Assembly (NCBI GenBank): GCA_035544835.1
Contig: DASZZV010000156.1
Coordinates: 1 to 8,182 of the forward strand
Length of the DNA: 8,182 nucleotides
DNA from: DASZZV01 sp035544835
Lineage (GTDB): Bacteria > Acidobacteriota > Thermoanaerobaculia > Gp7-AA8
Direction: 5' to 3'
Every line of letters starts with the position of its first letter. The first letter of the stretch is position 1. The notes beneath the pieces are model-generated. The model was not told where the DNA came from. It worked only from the letters and a program-made list of their open reading frames with translations, and did not search any database. Of the stretch, positions 1 to 5,592 are shown piece by piece. Position numbers and translations under genes: made by a program.

Positions 1-346
1 CCCAACTTAACGCGCCTGTCATTCGTGCTGGTCTTCGACTCCCACACCGTCCGCAGTCCCAACGTCAGCTCGTGCGCCCTTCCCTTGAAGCGGTACTCGA
101 TCTGGTCTGCCGGAGCTTTGGCGAGACCGAGCAATCACTCCGTCTGAAGAGTCGCCGTCCCGGGCCTAAAGCGCTCGCCTTGATTGCAATCGTTGACCGC
201 GGACTCCCTCACCCACCGGTTGCTCAATGGCTCCAGGTTTCCGCCTGGACGGTCTTCAGACTCCTTCGGACCGCGCCTGAACTTCTGGGTACAAGCCGTG
301 ACTTTCTAGCCTAAACCCTCAGCGAGAGTGCCAGAGTTAAGTTGGG
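1..346. repeat. 11-bp inverted repeat bracketing the transposase remnant
   Basis: CCCAACTTAAC at 1-11 is the exact reverse complement of 336-346 (GTTAAGTTGGG). Together they bracket the transposase-like reading frame. They could be terminal repeats of a small element or two members of a dispersed palindromic repeat family. The left copy is at the window edge, so its extent cannot be seen. Confidence 0.5.
3..314 (+). CDS. C-terminal part of a REP-associated (IS200-like) transposase, 5' end outside window or lost
   Basis: The frame is open from the first bases of the window and stops at 314. From about position 75 the product reads PSLEAVLDLVCRSFG, then a basic stretch (SRRPGPKALAL) and a helix-turn-helix-like segment, VAQWLQVSAWTVFRLLR. 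This order (SLE.V...VC..FG, Arg-rich linker, helical HTH) is what I know from the DnaA-like C-terminal domain of REP-associated tyrosine transposases (RAYTs). The catalytic HUH and tyrosine part is absent here, so it lies left of the window or is deleted. A GTG at 72 is the first start codon I considered, but it is probably internal. The flanking CCCAACTTWA repeats fit a RAYT locus. Alternatives are a stand-alone DnaA-C-like HTH fragment or a decayed pseudogene. The domain call is from pattern memory and is moderate; the 25 residues before PSLE show no recognisable similarity. Confidence 0.5.
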   Translation, partial: QLNAPVIRAGLRLPHRPQSQRQLVRPSLEAVLDLVCRSFGETEQSLRLKSRRPGPKALALIAIVDRGLPHPPVAQWLQVSAWTVFRLLRTAPELLGTSRDFLA

Positions 347-370
347 TTTCCAGACTTGACCCCAACTTTA
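337..370. repeat. REP-like stem-loop, 10-bp arms with one mismatch
   Basis: TTAAGTTGGG (337-346) pairs with CCCAACTTTA (361-370) around a 14-nt loop, with a single T/T mismatch. It lies 22 bp past the stop of the transposase remnant and shares its right arm with the first copy of the neighbouring tandem repeat. This is the architecture expected of a REP sequence next to a RAYT gene. Confidence 0.5.
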
Positions 371-398
371 GCGTCCAGACTTGACCCCAACTTTAGCG
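349..398. repeat. Perfect tandem duplication of a 25-bp unit
   Basis: Two identical 25-bp units lie head to tail at 349-373 and 374-398. Each begins TCCAGACTTGACC and ends CCCAACTTTAGCG. The array ends 16 bp before the stop codon of the SulP gene on the opposite strand. Its core, CCCAACTTTA, also occurs at 1-10 (as CCCAACTTAA) and inverted at 337-346. Confidence 0.85.
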
Positions 399-414
399 GC
401 TCCAATACACGCCA

Positions 415-2106
415 CTAGGTCACCGCGCCACCTGCATCGATCACGGCTTTCGCACGTTCGACTGCCGTACCGAGCGACGCCTTGAAATTCTGACGGCCAA
501 ATACGCTGACTTTCTGGGCACGAATGAACTTCCTCAGCAGCGCTCGTTGCATTTCACAAAGGATCAGTGTCGTGCCCTGCGCGCGGCACCTTCTCGCGAG
601 TGTTTCGAGGGCGTACATGCCTGTTGCATCGAGCGCCGGAACCTGCCGCATCCGAAGAATGAAGACGAGTGGCGTGCCTCCGATGTCGCTGAGAACCTCC
701 TGGATTTTTTCGGCGACAGCGAAGAAGAATGGGCCAGTCGCGTCGACGATCTCGACTCCGGGCGGTATCGGAATTCTCGGCCCGGCGCGCCGTTCCCGCA
801 TGAGACCAAGGTCCGCCGGATCGTTCAAGGCTCGTACCTCGTCGGTGATCAGCGTCATCGTGGTCACGTCCGTCATTCGGCGAAGGAACAGCAGCGCCGC
901 AACGACGATCCCGACCTCGACCGCAATCGTCAAGTCCACGAGGATGGTCAGGGCGAACGTAAGCAGGAGAACGACAACATCACCACGCGGCGCCCGCAGA
1001 AGCGACGCGAATGATCGCCATTCGCTCATGTGATACGCGACCACAACAAGGATCGCTGCGAGCGACGCCAGCGGCACCATGGCGGCCCATTTTCCAGCGA
1101 AGATGAGGATGAGCAGCAAGGTGAGTGCGTGCACCACTCCCGCCACCGGGGTTCGGGCACCCGCCTTGATATTCGTAGCGGTGCGGGCGATTGCGCCCGT
1201 GGCCGGGATGCCGCCGAAGATCGAGCTCGCAATATTCGCAATTCCCTGCGCGATGAGCTCTGCATTGGAGTTGTGCCGGTCACCCGTCATGCCGTCAGCA
1301 ACCACCGCGGAGAGCAGGGACTCGATCGCTGCCAGTAGCGCAATGGTGAACGCCGGCGACACGAGATGGCGCAGCGTGTCGAGCTGCAAGGGCGGCAGAC
1401 CCGGTGAGGGAAGACTCGACGGCACGCCGCCAAACCTGCTGCCGATCGTTTCCACCGGAAGGTCGAGCAGCCGCACGGCGATCGTCGCCAGCAGCATTGC
1501 AGCGAAGGGTGCCGGTATCCGTCGCCATGCACGCGGCCAGAGAATGATCGTGAGTAACGTCGCCGTTGCCACTCCGACCGCAGCCGGTGTGAGCGTGGAG
1601 AGTCGCGTCGAAATCGCAACCCACTTTTCGATGAAATCCGGTGGTAACGAACCCATGTGCAGGCCGAGGAGATCTTTCATCTGCGAGCTGAAGATGATGA
1701 CCGCGATCCCCGAGGTAAAGCCGGTAACGAGGGGATGCGGGATGAACCTGATCAGCGAACCCATCCGCGCGAGCCCGAGGATGATCAGAATCAGACCGGC
1801 GAGAAGAGTGGCCAGAACCAGTCCCTGGTAACCGTACTTCGTAACGATCCCGTAGACAATGACGACGAACGCCCCTGTCGGCCCGCCGATCTGGACACTG
1901 CTCCCGCCGAGCGCAGAGATGATGAAACCCGCGACGATCGCGGTGTACAACCCGCGCTCTGGAGGTACGCCTGAGGCGATCGCGAAGGCAAGCGCGAGAG
2001 GCAGCGCAACGATCCCGACGACCACGCCAGCGCTCAGATCACGCAAGAAGTCGTTTCGGCTGTAGCCGCGCAGCACCTCCAGGCTCTTAGGGAGAAAATC
2101 GTTCAC
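415..2106 (-). CDS. SulP family inorganic anion transporter with C-terminal STAS domain
   Basis: This is a membrane transporter of the SulP/SLC26 family, whose members move sulfate, bicarbonate or related anions by proton or sodium symport or by exchange. The first 430 or so residues are a series of hydrophobic helices and carry family signatures: PPERGLYTAIVAGF, GGSSVQIGGPTGAF and RFIPHPLVTGFTSG. From about residue 445 a cytoplasmic STAS domain follows, containing VPALDATGMYALE, where the Asp-x-Thr loop matches the regulatory site of anti-sigma-antagonist-like folds. The frame can start at GTG 2121, but a GAGGT at 2115-2119 is only 2 nt from the next GTG (2112) and 8 nt from the GTG at 2106, so 2106 is preferred (563 aa, normal for the family). 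It is transcribed alone, with repeats directly past its 3' end. The substrate cannot be told from sequence; no carbonic anhydrase partner is present. Confidence 0.93.
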   Translation of the reverse strand: MNDFLPKSLEVLRGYSRNDFLRDLSAGVVVGIVALPLALAFAIASGVPPERGLYTAIVAGFIISALGGSSVQIGGPTGAFVVIVYGIVTKYGYQGLVLATLLAGLILIILGLARMGSLIRFIPHPLVTGFTSGIAVIIFSSQMKDLLGLHMGSLPPDFIEKWVAISTRLSTLTPAAVGVATATLLTIILWPRAWRRIPAPFAAMLLATIAVRLLDLPVETIGSRFGGVPSSLPSPGLPPLQLDTLRHLVSPAFTIALLAAIESLLSAVVADGMTGDRHNSNAELIAQGIANIASSIFGGIPATGAIARTATNIKAGARTPVAGVVHALTLLLILIFAGKWAAMVPLASLAAILVVVAYHMSEWRSFASLLRAPRGDVVVLLLTFALTILVDLTIAVEVGIVVAALLFLRRMTDVTTMTLITDEVRALNDPADLGLMRERRAGPRIPIPPGVEIVDATGPFFFAVAEKIQEVLSDIGGTPLVFILRMRQVPALDATGMYALETLARRCRAQGTTLILCEMQRALLRKFIRAQKVSVFGRQNFKASLGTAVERAKAVIDAGGAVT

Positions 2107-2308
2107 ATGCACTGACCTCACTAATCACGAAGAGACTGCGTTCCACTCCGCGAACAAACGTTCTCCAGTTCCATCTCCCCAGCTGCCGAGAGTGACCACG
2201 CTCTAACGATCAGGGGACATGAGGCAGGCAAATCTCGCATCCCCATGCTAACGCCCGCACCCTTAGCTGAAATGAGTGACGATGAGACCGGGACGCGGGG
2301 CGGGCTCA

Positions 2309-2322
2309 ATGGTCAGGACCAT
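2309..2322. promoter_or_regulatory. Perfect 6-2-6 dyad, possible operator
   Basis: ATGGTC-AG-GACCAT is a perfect inverted repeat with a 2-bp spacer, about 200 bp upstream of the SulP start. The geometry would suit a dimeric regulator. No known consensus was recognised, so its role is only a suggestion. Confidence 0.3.
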
Positions 2323-2349
2323 GTCCATCGCGGAACCCGTGCTGGTCAG

Positions 2350-2375
2350 GGCGTAACGGGATATTAGGTTACGCC
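2350..2375. promoter_or_regulatory. Perfect 8-10-8 dyad, possible operator
   Basis: GGCGTAAC at 2350-2357 and GTTACGCC at 2368-2375 are exact reverse complements separated by 10 bp (GGGATATTAG). It lies 28 bp from the 2309-2322 dyad. There is no T-tract, so a terminator is unlikely. A regulator site or short dispersed palindrome is possible. Confidence 0.35.
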
Positions 2376-2502
2376 ACGACCTTTCGGCGTGCGCACTGCC
2401 GAATGTCACCACGGCTCAAATCCCAGGTGCGTCACTCGATGTAACTCTGCGGAGTTCCTGCACTGCCTAGGTGAAGACGCCGATGAGAAGCACCACTGAG
2501 CG

Positions 2503-2730
2503 TCATTTCTTCATTGCTGGTTTGGTCGAACCCCTCTGTCCAACGGGAGCTTCGCCGGGAATGAAGTTTGGCTGCCCTTTTTTCCCTTCCATCTTTTCGC
2601 CGTGAGGATGATCCATGAACACTTTTTCCTCTGCCTGGGTCTCGAATTTCTTCGTTGCGGCCAGCCGGCCGCCGGTTTTGAAGAAGGTCGTGTTGGTGCT
2701 CGTCGTCTTGTCGCTCGAGTGTTTGGCCAT
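2503..2730 (-). CDS. Small Lys/Thr-rich hydrophilic protein of unknown function (75 aa)
   Basis: I do not recognise this gene. The product starts MAKHSSDKTTSTNTTFFKTG and has no hydrophobic segment, so it is expected to be soluble and cytoplasmic. It has a basic, Gly/Thr/Lys-rich beginning, a charged middle (FETQAEEKVFMDHPHGEKME) and a Pro/Gly-rich end (PNFIPGEAPVGQ). Composition is more protein-like than the overlapping 94-codon frame, which is Arg/Ser-rich. The ATG at 2730 has no clear Shine-Dalgarno sequence. It is on the same strand as the RIC gene upstream but separated from it by 181 bp and a strong hairpin, so it is probably a separate transcript. It could be a false gene. Confidence 0.5.
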   Translation of the reverse strand: MAKHSSDKTTSTNTTFFKTGGRLAATKKFETQAEEKVFMDHPHGEKMEGKKGQPNFIPGEAPVGQRGSTKPAMKK

Positions 2731-2853
2731 ATGCCAGCCAGGGGTTGCGAATAGTGTGCCGCGGGGTACGAGATCAACAGCATCGATACGGCCACGGGAC
2801 TTCTAGATCAGCGCACTTCAGTTCAAGCGCTCGCCCACACGAACCGACCCACA

Positions 2854-2905
2854 GCTTCCGATGCGGCCGTAGGTTGAGTCACCACAGCACGGCCGCATCG
2901 GGAGC
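2854..2905 (-). terminator. Strong stem-loop directly 3' of the RIC gene, likely terminator or 3' stabiliser
   Basis: CCGATGCGGCCGT (2858-2870) is the exact reverse complement of 2889-2901. The stem extends outward by one T-G wobble and three more pairs to 17 bp (2854-2870 with 2889-2905) around an 18-nt loop. It begins 7 bp past the TGA of the RIC gene. No U-tract follows on the minus strand, so it is either a non-canonical terminator or an mRNA-protecting hairpin. Confidence 0.55.
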
Positions 2906-2911
2906 CCATCG

Positions 2912-3664
2912 TCAATGCTGACAGACGTGCTCACCGTACGTCCCGACGAAGGCCGCCTGCCGGTCACCTTCCATCGCCACAGCACGCGGAAACAACACGT
3001 TGTTCTCGATATGGATGTGGCGATGAAGATCCTGCTCCAGAGCGAAAAGGGTGTCGTAGAGCGCGGTGTAGCTCGCGCATCCATCGGCAGGGACCTTGAA
3101 GTCGCCAGTCAGGGCCCGGACTTCGGCCATCTTCTCTCCGACCGTCTCATGCTCCAGCATCATCTTCTTGATCGGATTGCGGACTGTCCCGAAGAAAGGG
3201 ACCGGCGCGTCTAACCCCAGTTCAATTGCGCTCTCGAGCGCTTTGACATAGGGAAAGAGGACTTGCTCTTCTTTCATCATATGGGGGATCAGCTCGATCG
3301 CCATCTCCTGAATCAGCTTCTCCACCGCTACGAGCTCCAGGTGCCGCGGGCCATGGTGGTCCCGCACCTTAACGGCCAGGCCCTGCAACGTCTCCAGCGT
3401 AGACCGGGTGAAGCTGTGGTGAATATCGACGATGAAGCTCATCATCGCCGCCAGCGACATCCCCTCCAATACCTGCGTTTCCTGCGACTGCGGCGTGCTC
3501 TCGATCAGTCTCAGAAGCTCATGCGTGGTGATTCCCGCGCTGGTGCACGCTTCGGTGATGCTACGTCCACCGTGACAGCAATAGTCGATCTGCAACCGCT
3601 CCAGAACGGGGATGGCGGAAGGAGTGGCGATTACGAGCTCGGCGACGGTGTCTGTGTTTTGCAT
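2912..3664 (-). CDS. RIC family di-iron protein (YtfE/ScdA/DnrN-like), repair of iron-sulfur clusters
   Basis: RIC proteins restore iron-sulfur clusters damaged by nitric oxide or oxidants, using a hemerythrin-like non-haem di-iron centre in the cytoplasm. The 250-aa product has both expected parts. Residues 1-60 are an ScdA_N (DUF542) domain with the diagnostic YCCHGG motif at 28-33. Residues about 75-235 are a four-helix hemerythrin domain. Candidate iron ligands by pattern are His82/83, His128 and Glu132 (HxxxE), His172, and His216 and Glu220 (HxxxE), matching the ligand set known for E. coli YtfE. Length is near the family norm of about 220-250. The ATG at 3664 is well supported by AAAGGAG 6 nt upstream. 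A Crp/Fnr regulator gene lies upstream on the same strand, 197 bp away, and two Crp/Fnr-like dyads lie in that gap. No residues appear to be missing. Confidence 0.95.
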   Translation of the reverse strand: MQNTDTVAELVIATPSAIPVLERLQIDYCCHGGRSITEACTSAGITTHELLRLIESTPQSQETQVLEGMSLAAMMSFIVDIHHSFTRSTLETLQGLAVKVRDHHGPRHLELVAVEKLIQEMAIELIPHMMKEEQVLFPYVKALESAIELGLDAPVPFFGTVRNPIKKMMLEHETVGEKMAEVRALTGDFKVPADGCASYTALYDTLFALEQDLHRHIHIENNVLFPRAVAMEGDRQAAFVGTYGEHVCQH

Positions 3665-3689
3665 TTGATTCTCCTTTCATTCACCGACG

Positions 3690-3695
3690 AGCTTA
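3690..3695 (-). promoter_or_regulatory. Candidate -10 element for the RIC gene
   Basis: On the minus strand this reads TAAGCT, matching TATAAT at its three most conserved positions (1, 2 and 6). If the dyad at 3718-3731 is centred at -41.5, the start falls near 3683 and the -10 falls exactly here, giving a 19-nt leader that contains the ribosome site. The agreement of spacing is the main support, because the hexamer itself is weak. Confidence 0.35.
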
Positions 3696-3717
3696 AGGGG
3701 CCCCTGAGAGGCCAGCC

Positions 3718-3731
3718 ATGACATCCGTCAT
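3718..3731. promoter_or_regulatory. Crp/Fnr-type operator, proximal site upstream of the RIC gene
   Basis: ATGAC-ATCC-GTCAT is a perfect 5-4-5 inverted repeat. It has the TGA-N6-TCA core shared by FNR (TTGAT-N4-ATCAA) and CRP (TGTGA-N6-TCACA) sites. Its centre is 60 bp upstream of the RIC start codon. The neighbouring Crp/Fnr protein keeps the recognition-helix Glu and Arg that contact this core. Binding by that protein is inferred. Confidence 0.6.
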
Positions 3732-3830
3732 ACGAAACGACGGTTTGATAGGCCTCGTCGAGGGAGATTTGACTGGCAGCACATCACCACGATCCTCCAC
3801 CCACCAACTCAACCGCGTCGAATCACTCGC

Positions 3831-3844
3831 ATGACCTCCGTCAG
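3831..3844. promoter_or_regulatory. Crp/Fnr-type operator, distal site
   Basis: ATGAC-CTCC-GTCAG matches the proximal site in 12 of 14 bases and keeps the TGA-N6-TCA core. It lies 18 bp past the stop codon of the Crp/Fnr gene and 113 bp upstream of the proximal site. Two similar sites could allow cooperative binding or looping. Confidence 0.5.
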
Positions 3845-3861
3845 ATGCCGGCTCATTTCGA

Positions 3862-4548
3862 TCAAAGCGTCTGGGAAACCTCGCGCAGAGCGTCGATATG
3901 GGGAATGGCGAAACCGGCTTTTTCCGTGTGCACGAGCTCTTCCTTGTGCCAGCGGCTCATGAGCCGAATCGCCGTTTCCAGGGTCGTCCCGAGCAGATCG
4001 GCCAGTTCCTGACGCGAAAGCGTAAGAGGGATGAAGACGCCCTCATCGCGCGGGTTGCCAAGGCGTTCCGCAAGCGTCAGGAAAAGCCGAGCTGCCCTCG
4101 TCTCGACCGAGCCGGTCATGTCCGCAAGTCGCTTGTTCACCATCATCAGGCGCATGGTGAGACCACCGAGCAGACTCCGCGTCATCTCCGGCCGGTTCTC
4201 GAGCAACTGGAAGAATTCCCGCTCGGGGATGGAGACGATGCCGGCCGGCTCGATGGCAATGGCCGTTGCCGGGAACGACTTCCGCTCGAATGCCGCCACA
4301 GCGCCGACCGGTTCGCCCGGGCCAAGCAGCTCGATGATGATGTCGCGGCTGCCAGCGGATTTCACGATCTTCACGCGGCCTGCGTAGATGAAATGGATGC
4401 GATCGGCAGCCTCACCTTCACGAAAGATTACCTCGCCCTTTTCGTAGCCCCGCATGCGGCAGAGGGGCTCGACGGCGGCGCGGTCTTCGCCTTTGAGCGT
4501 GGCGAGGAGGGGGATGGAGTCGAAGGGAATACGCGCCTGGATCGCCAT
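3862..4548 (-). CDS. Crp/Fnr family transcriptional regulator (no iron-sulfur cysteines)
   Basis: This is a 228-aa cytoplasmic DNA-binding regulator of normal family length. Residues about 12-125 form a cyclic-nucleotide-binding-type beta-roll (YEKGEVIFREGEAADRIHFI, then GPGEPVGAVAAFE). A long dimerisation helix runs at 120-145, and a winged helix at 150-225 carries the HTH LSRQELADLLGTTLETAIRL (178-197). In the recognition helix Glu191 and Arg195 align with CRP Glu181 and Arg185, while the CRP Arg180 position is Leu, so a TGA-type half-site is expected. The only cysteine is Cys30, so an FNR-like cluster is excluded; the effector is unknown, and a haem/NO sensor of DNR/NnrR kind is possible given the RIC gene downstream. 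The ATG at 4548 lacks a Shine-Dalgarno sequence, but a GATAAT hexamer 8 nt upstream suggests a leaderless mRNA. A divergent methyltransferase gene lies upstream. Confidence 0.93.
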   Translation of the reverse strand: MAIQARIPFDSIPLLATLKGEDRAAVEPLCRMRGYEKGEVIFREGEAADRIHFIYAGRVKIVKSAGSRDIIIELLGPGEPVGAVAAFERKSFPATAIAIEPAGIVSIPEREFFQLLENRPEMTRSLLGGLTMRLMMVNKRLADMTGSVETRAARLFLTLAERLGNPRDEGVFIPLTLSRQELADLLGTTLETAIRLMSRWHKEELVHTEKAGFAIPHIDALREVSQTL

Positions 4549-4556
4549 CAGAGTGA

Positions 4557-4562
4557 ATTATC
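4557..4562 (-). promoter_or_regulatory. -10 hexamer GATAAT placing a start near the ATG of the Crp/Fnr gene
   Basis: The minus strand reads CGATAAT 8 nt before the ATG at 4548, one base off the TATAAT consensus. Transcription would then begin at or within a base or two of the ATG. No good -35 box is seen at 16-18 bp spacing, so an activator or an extended -10 might be needed. Confidence 0.4.
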
Positions 4563-4758
4563 GCATGGTGGTCCGAGGCTGTTTTGCCAGTCACCCTCCT
4601 CCATCCTCCGGCCTCGCGAAGGAGTTGGGCGATCCGTGCCTGAGGGTCGCCGTGTGGCGTCAGGGGGGAATCCCACGGCGCCTGAAGGCCTGCTTCTCAT
4701 CGGCGCTGGATACCCCTGATGGGACAGGACTGCACGTCACACGGTCGCGTGATAACCG

Positions 4759-4770
4759 CGACATCGGTCA
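4759..4770. promoter_or_regulatory. Degenerate third copy of the Crp/Fnr-like dyad
   Basis: CGAC-ATCG-GTCA matches the proximal RIC-gene site (TGAC-ATCC-GTCA) in 10 of 12 bases. It lies in the divergent region, 211 bp ahead of the Crp/Fnr gene and 114 bp ahead of the preferred methyltransferase start. One base of the TGA core is changed, so it may be weak or a chance match. Confidence 0.25.
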
Positions 4771-4883
4771 AAGGCCTTGCGGTCGACAATGTTGCCATGA
4801 CGCTGCTCGGAACCTGGGCCCACGGTGTGAGAATTCGGTCTGATGTTGGCCGTCTCCTGAGCAACGAGGAGGAAGCTCCCTCG

Positions 4884-5552
4884 TTGCGCCGCGTCACCAG
4901 CGCCAGAGACTCTCGCGATCGTCTGCAGCGAACATATCGTCGCATCGCACCGTTGTACGACCTCCTCGATCTGCCACTCGAGTATGGACGTTATCGAAGG
5001 ATGCGAGCGGCCGTCTTCAGCTGCGTAACCGACTCGACGTCTATTCTCGATTGCGGAGCCGGCACTGGACGCAACGAGGCTTTCTATCCGGGCGACGCGC
5101 ACGTCATCCCATTCGACCTCTCGATGGAGATGCTGCAGCATGCGCGGTTGCGAATGAATGATGGCGCGCCAATCGTGCAGGCGGATGCGATGCAGCTCCC
5201 GTTTGCAAGCCACAGCTTCGACGCTGCCGTGGCAACGTTTCTCTTCTGCGTTCTTCCAGACGAGATGCAGGCCGGTGCCATCCAGGAGATCTGCCGCGTG
5301 CTGAAGCCTGGCGGACGTCTCGTACTTCTGGAGTACGTTCTTTCTCGAAATCCCCTCCGTCGAGCCTGGATGAAGCTTTGGAGCGGATGGATCGATCGTA
5401 CTTATGGAGCATCCTTCACGCGCAGAACCGCCGAGCATCTTCGCCGCGCCGGGATCGTCATCGAGCAGCGGACATTCCTCCAGGGGGATACGATTGAGAT
5501 GATCGTGGCCAGATCCGGCCGAAAAAAGACCTGCCATCCTCGCCGCCAGTAA
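4884..5552 (+). CDS. Class I SAM-dependent methyltransferase, UbiE/MenG-like
   Basis: The product transfers a methyl group from S-adenosylmethionine; the acceptor (quinone precursor, lipid or small molecule) cannot be told. Residue positions here count from the TTG at 4884. A leader RRIAPLYDLLDLPLE, typical of UbiE-like enzymes, lies at about 19-33. Motif I LDCGAGTGRN is at 55-64, an acidic residue of motif II in PFDLS at 76-80, motif III-like ADAMQLPF at 100-107, and post-motif ICRVLKPGGRLVLLEYV follows. The product is 222 aa, typical for the group. The TTG start is chosen because AGGAGG at 4867-4872 precedes it by 11 nt and because the 55 residues between it and the upstream ATG (4719) look unstructured; an ATG at 4797 is a second alternative. 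It is divergent from the Crp/Fnr gene and convergent with the broken gene, and a weak hairpin (5543-5566) spans its stop. Confidence 0.88.
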   Translation: MRRVTSARDSRDRLQRTYRRIAPLYDLLDLPLEYGRYRRMRAAVFSCVTDSTSILDCGAGTGRNEAFYPGDAHVIPFDLSMEMLQHARLRMNDGAPIVQADAMQLPFASHSFDAAVATFLFCVLPDEMQAGAIQEICRVLKPGGRLVLLEYVLSRNPLRRAWMKLWSGWIDRTYGASFTRRTAEHLRRAGIVIEQRTFLQGDTIEMIVARSGRKKTCHPRRQ

Positions 5553-5592
5553 AGCTTCGTCGGCGGTTTGTGCAGCCACATCGAATAGCTCC

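Larger units (their letters stand above)
2107..2502. other. 396-bp intergenic region upstream of the SulP gene
   Basis: No convincing gene is seen; a 62-codon TTG-initiated frame here has no ribosome site and unremarkable composition. The stretch must hold the promoter of the SulP gene and the 3' end of the small gene to its right. It contains two perfect dyads (listed separately) and a small hairpin AACTC-TGCG-GAGTT at 2443-2456 without a T-tract. Confidence 0.6.
4549..4883. other. Divergent intergenic region between the Crp/Fnr and methyltransferase genes
   Basis: If the methyltransferase starts at 4884, this is a 335-bp non-coding stretch serving two divergent genes. It contains the GATAAT element, a degenerate Crp/Fnr-like dyad at 4759-4770, an imperfect dyad TCACACGGTCGCGTGA at 4737-4752 and the AGGAGG at 4867-4872. 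The methyltransferase frame is open back to an ATG at 4719, but those extra residues do not look like part of the family fold. Confidence 0.45.

Noticed and set aside
349..398. Possible start of a CRISPR-like array
   Set aside because: The two units are directly adjacent with no spacers, and there are only two.
864..876. TCACGTCCGTCAT, resembling the candidate Crp/Fnr operator
   Set aside because: It lies in the SulP coding region (encoding part of MTDVTT) and lacks the TGA half of the core.
1079..1831. A 250-codon plus-strand open frame inside the SulP gene
   Set aside because: It is antisense to conserved SulP membrane segments, is Ala/Arg/Ser-rich and has no recognisable motif.
2121..2309. 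A 62-codon minus-strand frame ahead of the SulP gene
   Set aside because: TTG start, no ribosome site, no recognisable pattern, and it spans one arm region of a dyad.
3696..3705. AGGGGCCCCT palindrome in the RIC leader region
   Set aside because: Ten bases of pure G/C-type symmetry with no further extension; it falls beside the inferred -10 and is not distinctive in GC-rich DNA.
5543..5566. Terminator between the convergent methyltransferase and broken gene
   Set aside because: The CCGCC/GGCGG stem is only 5 bp with a long loop and a poor T-tract; too weak to annotate.
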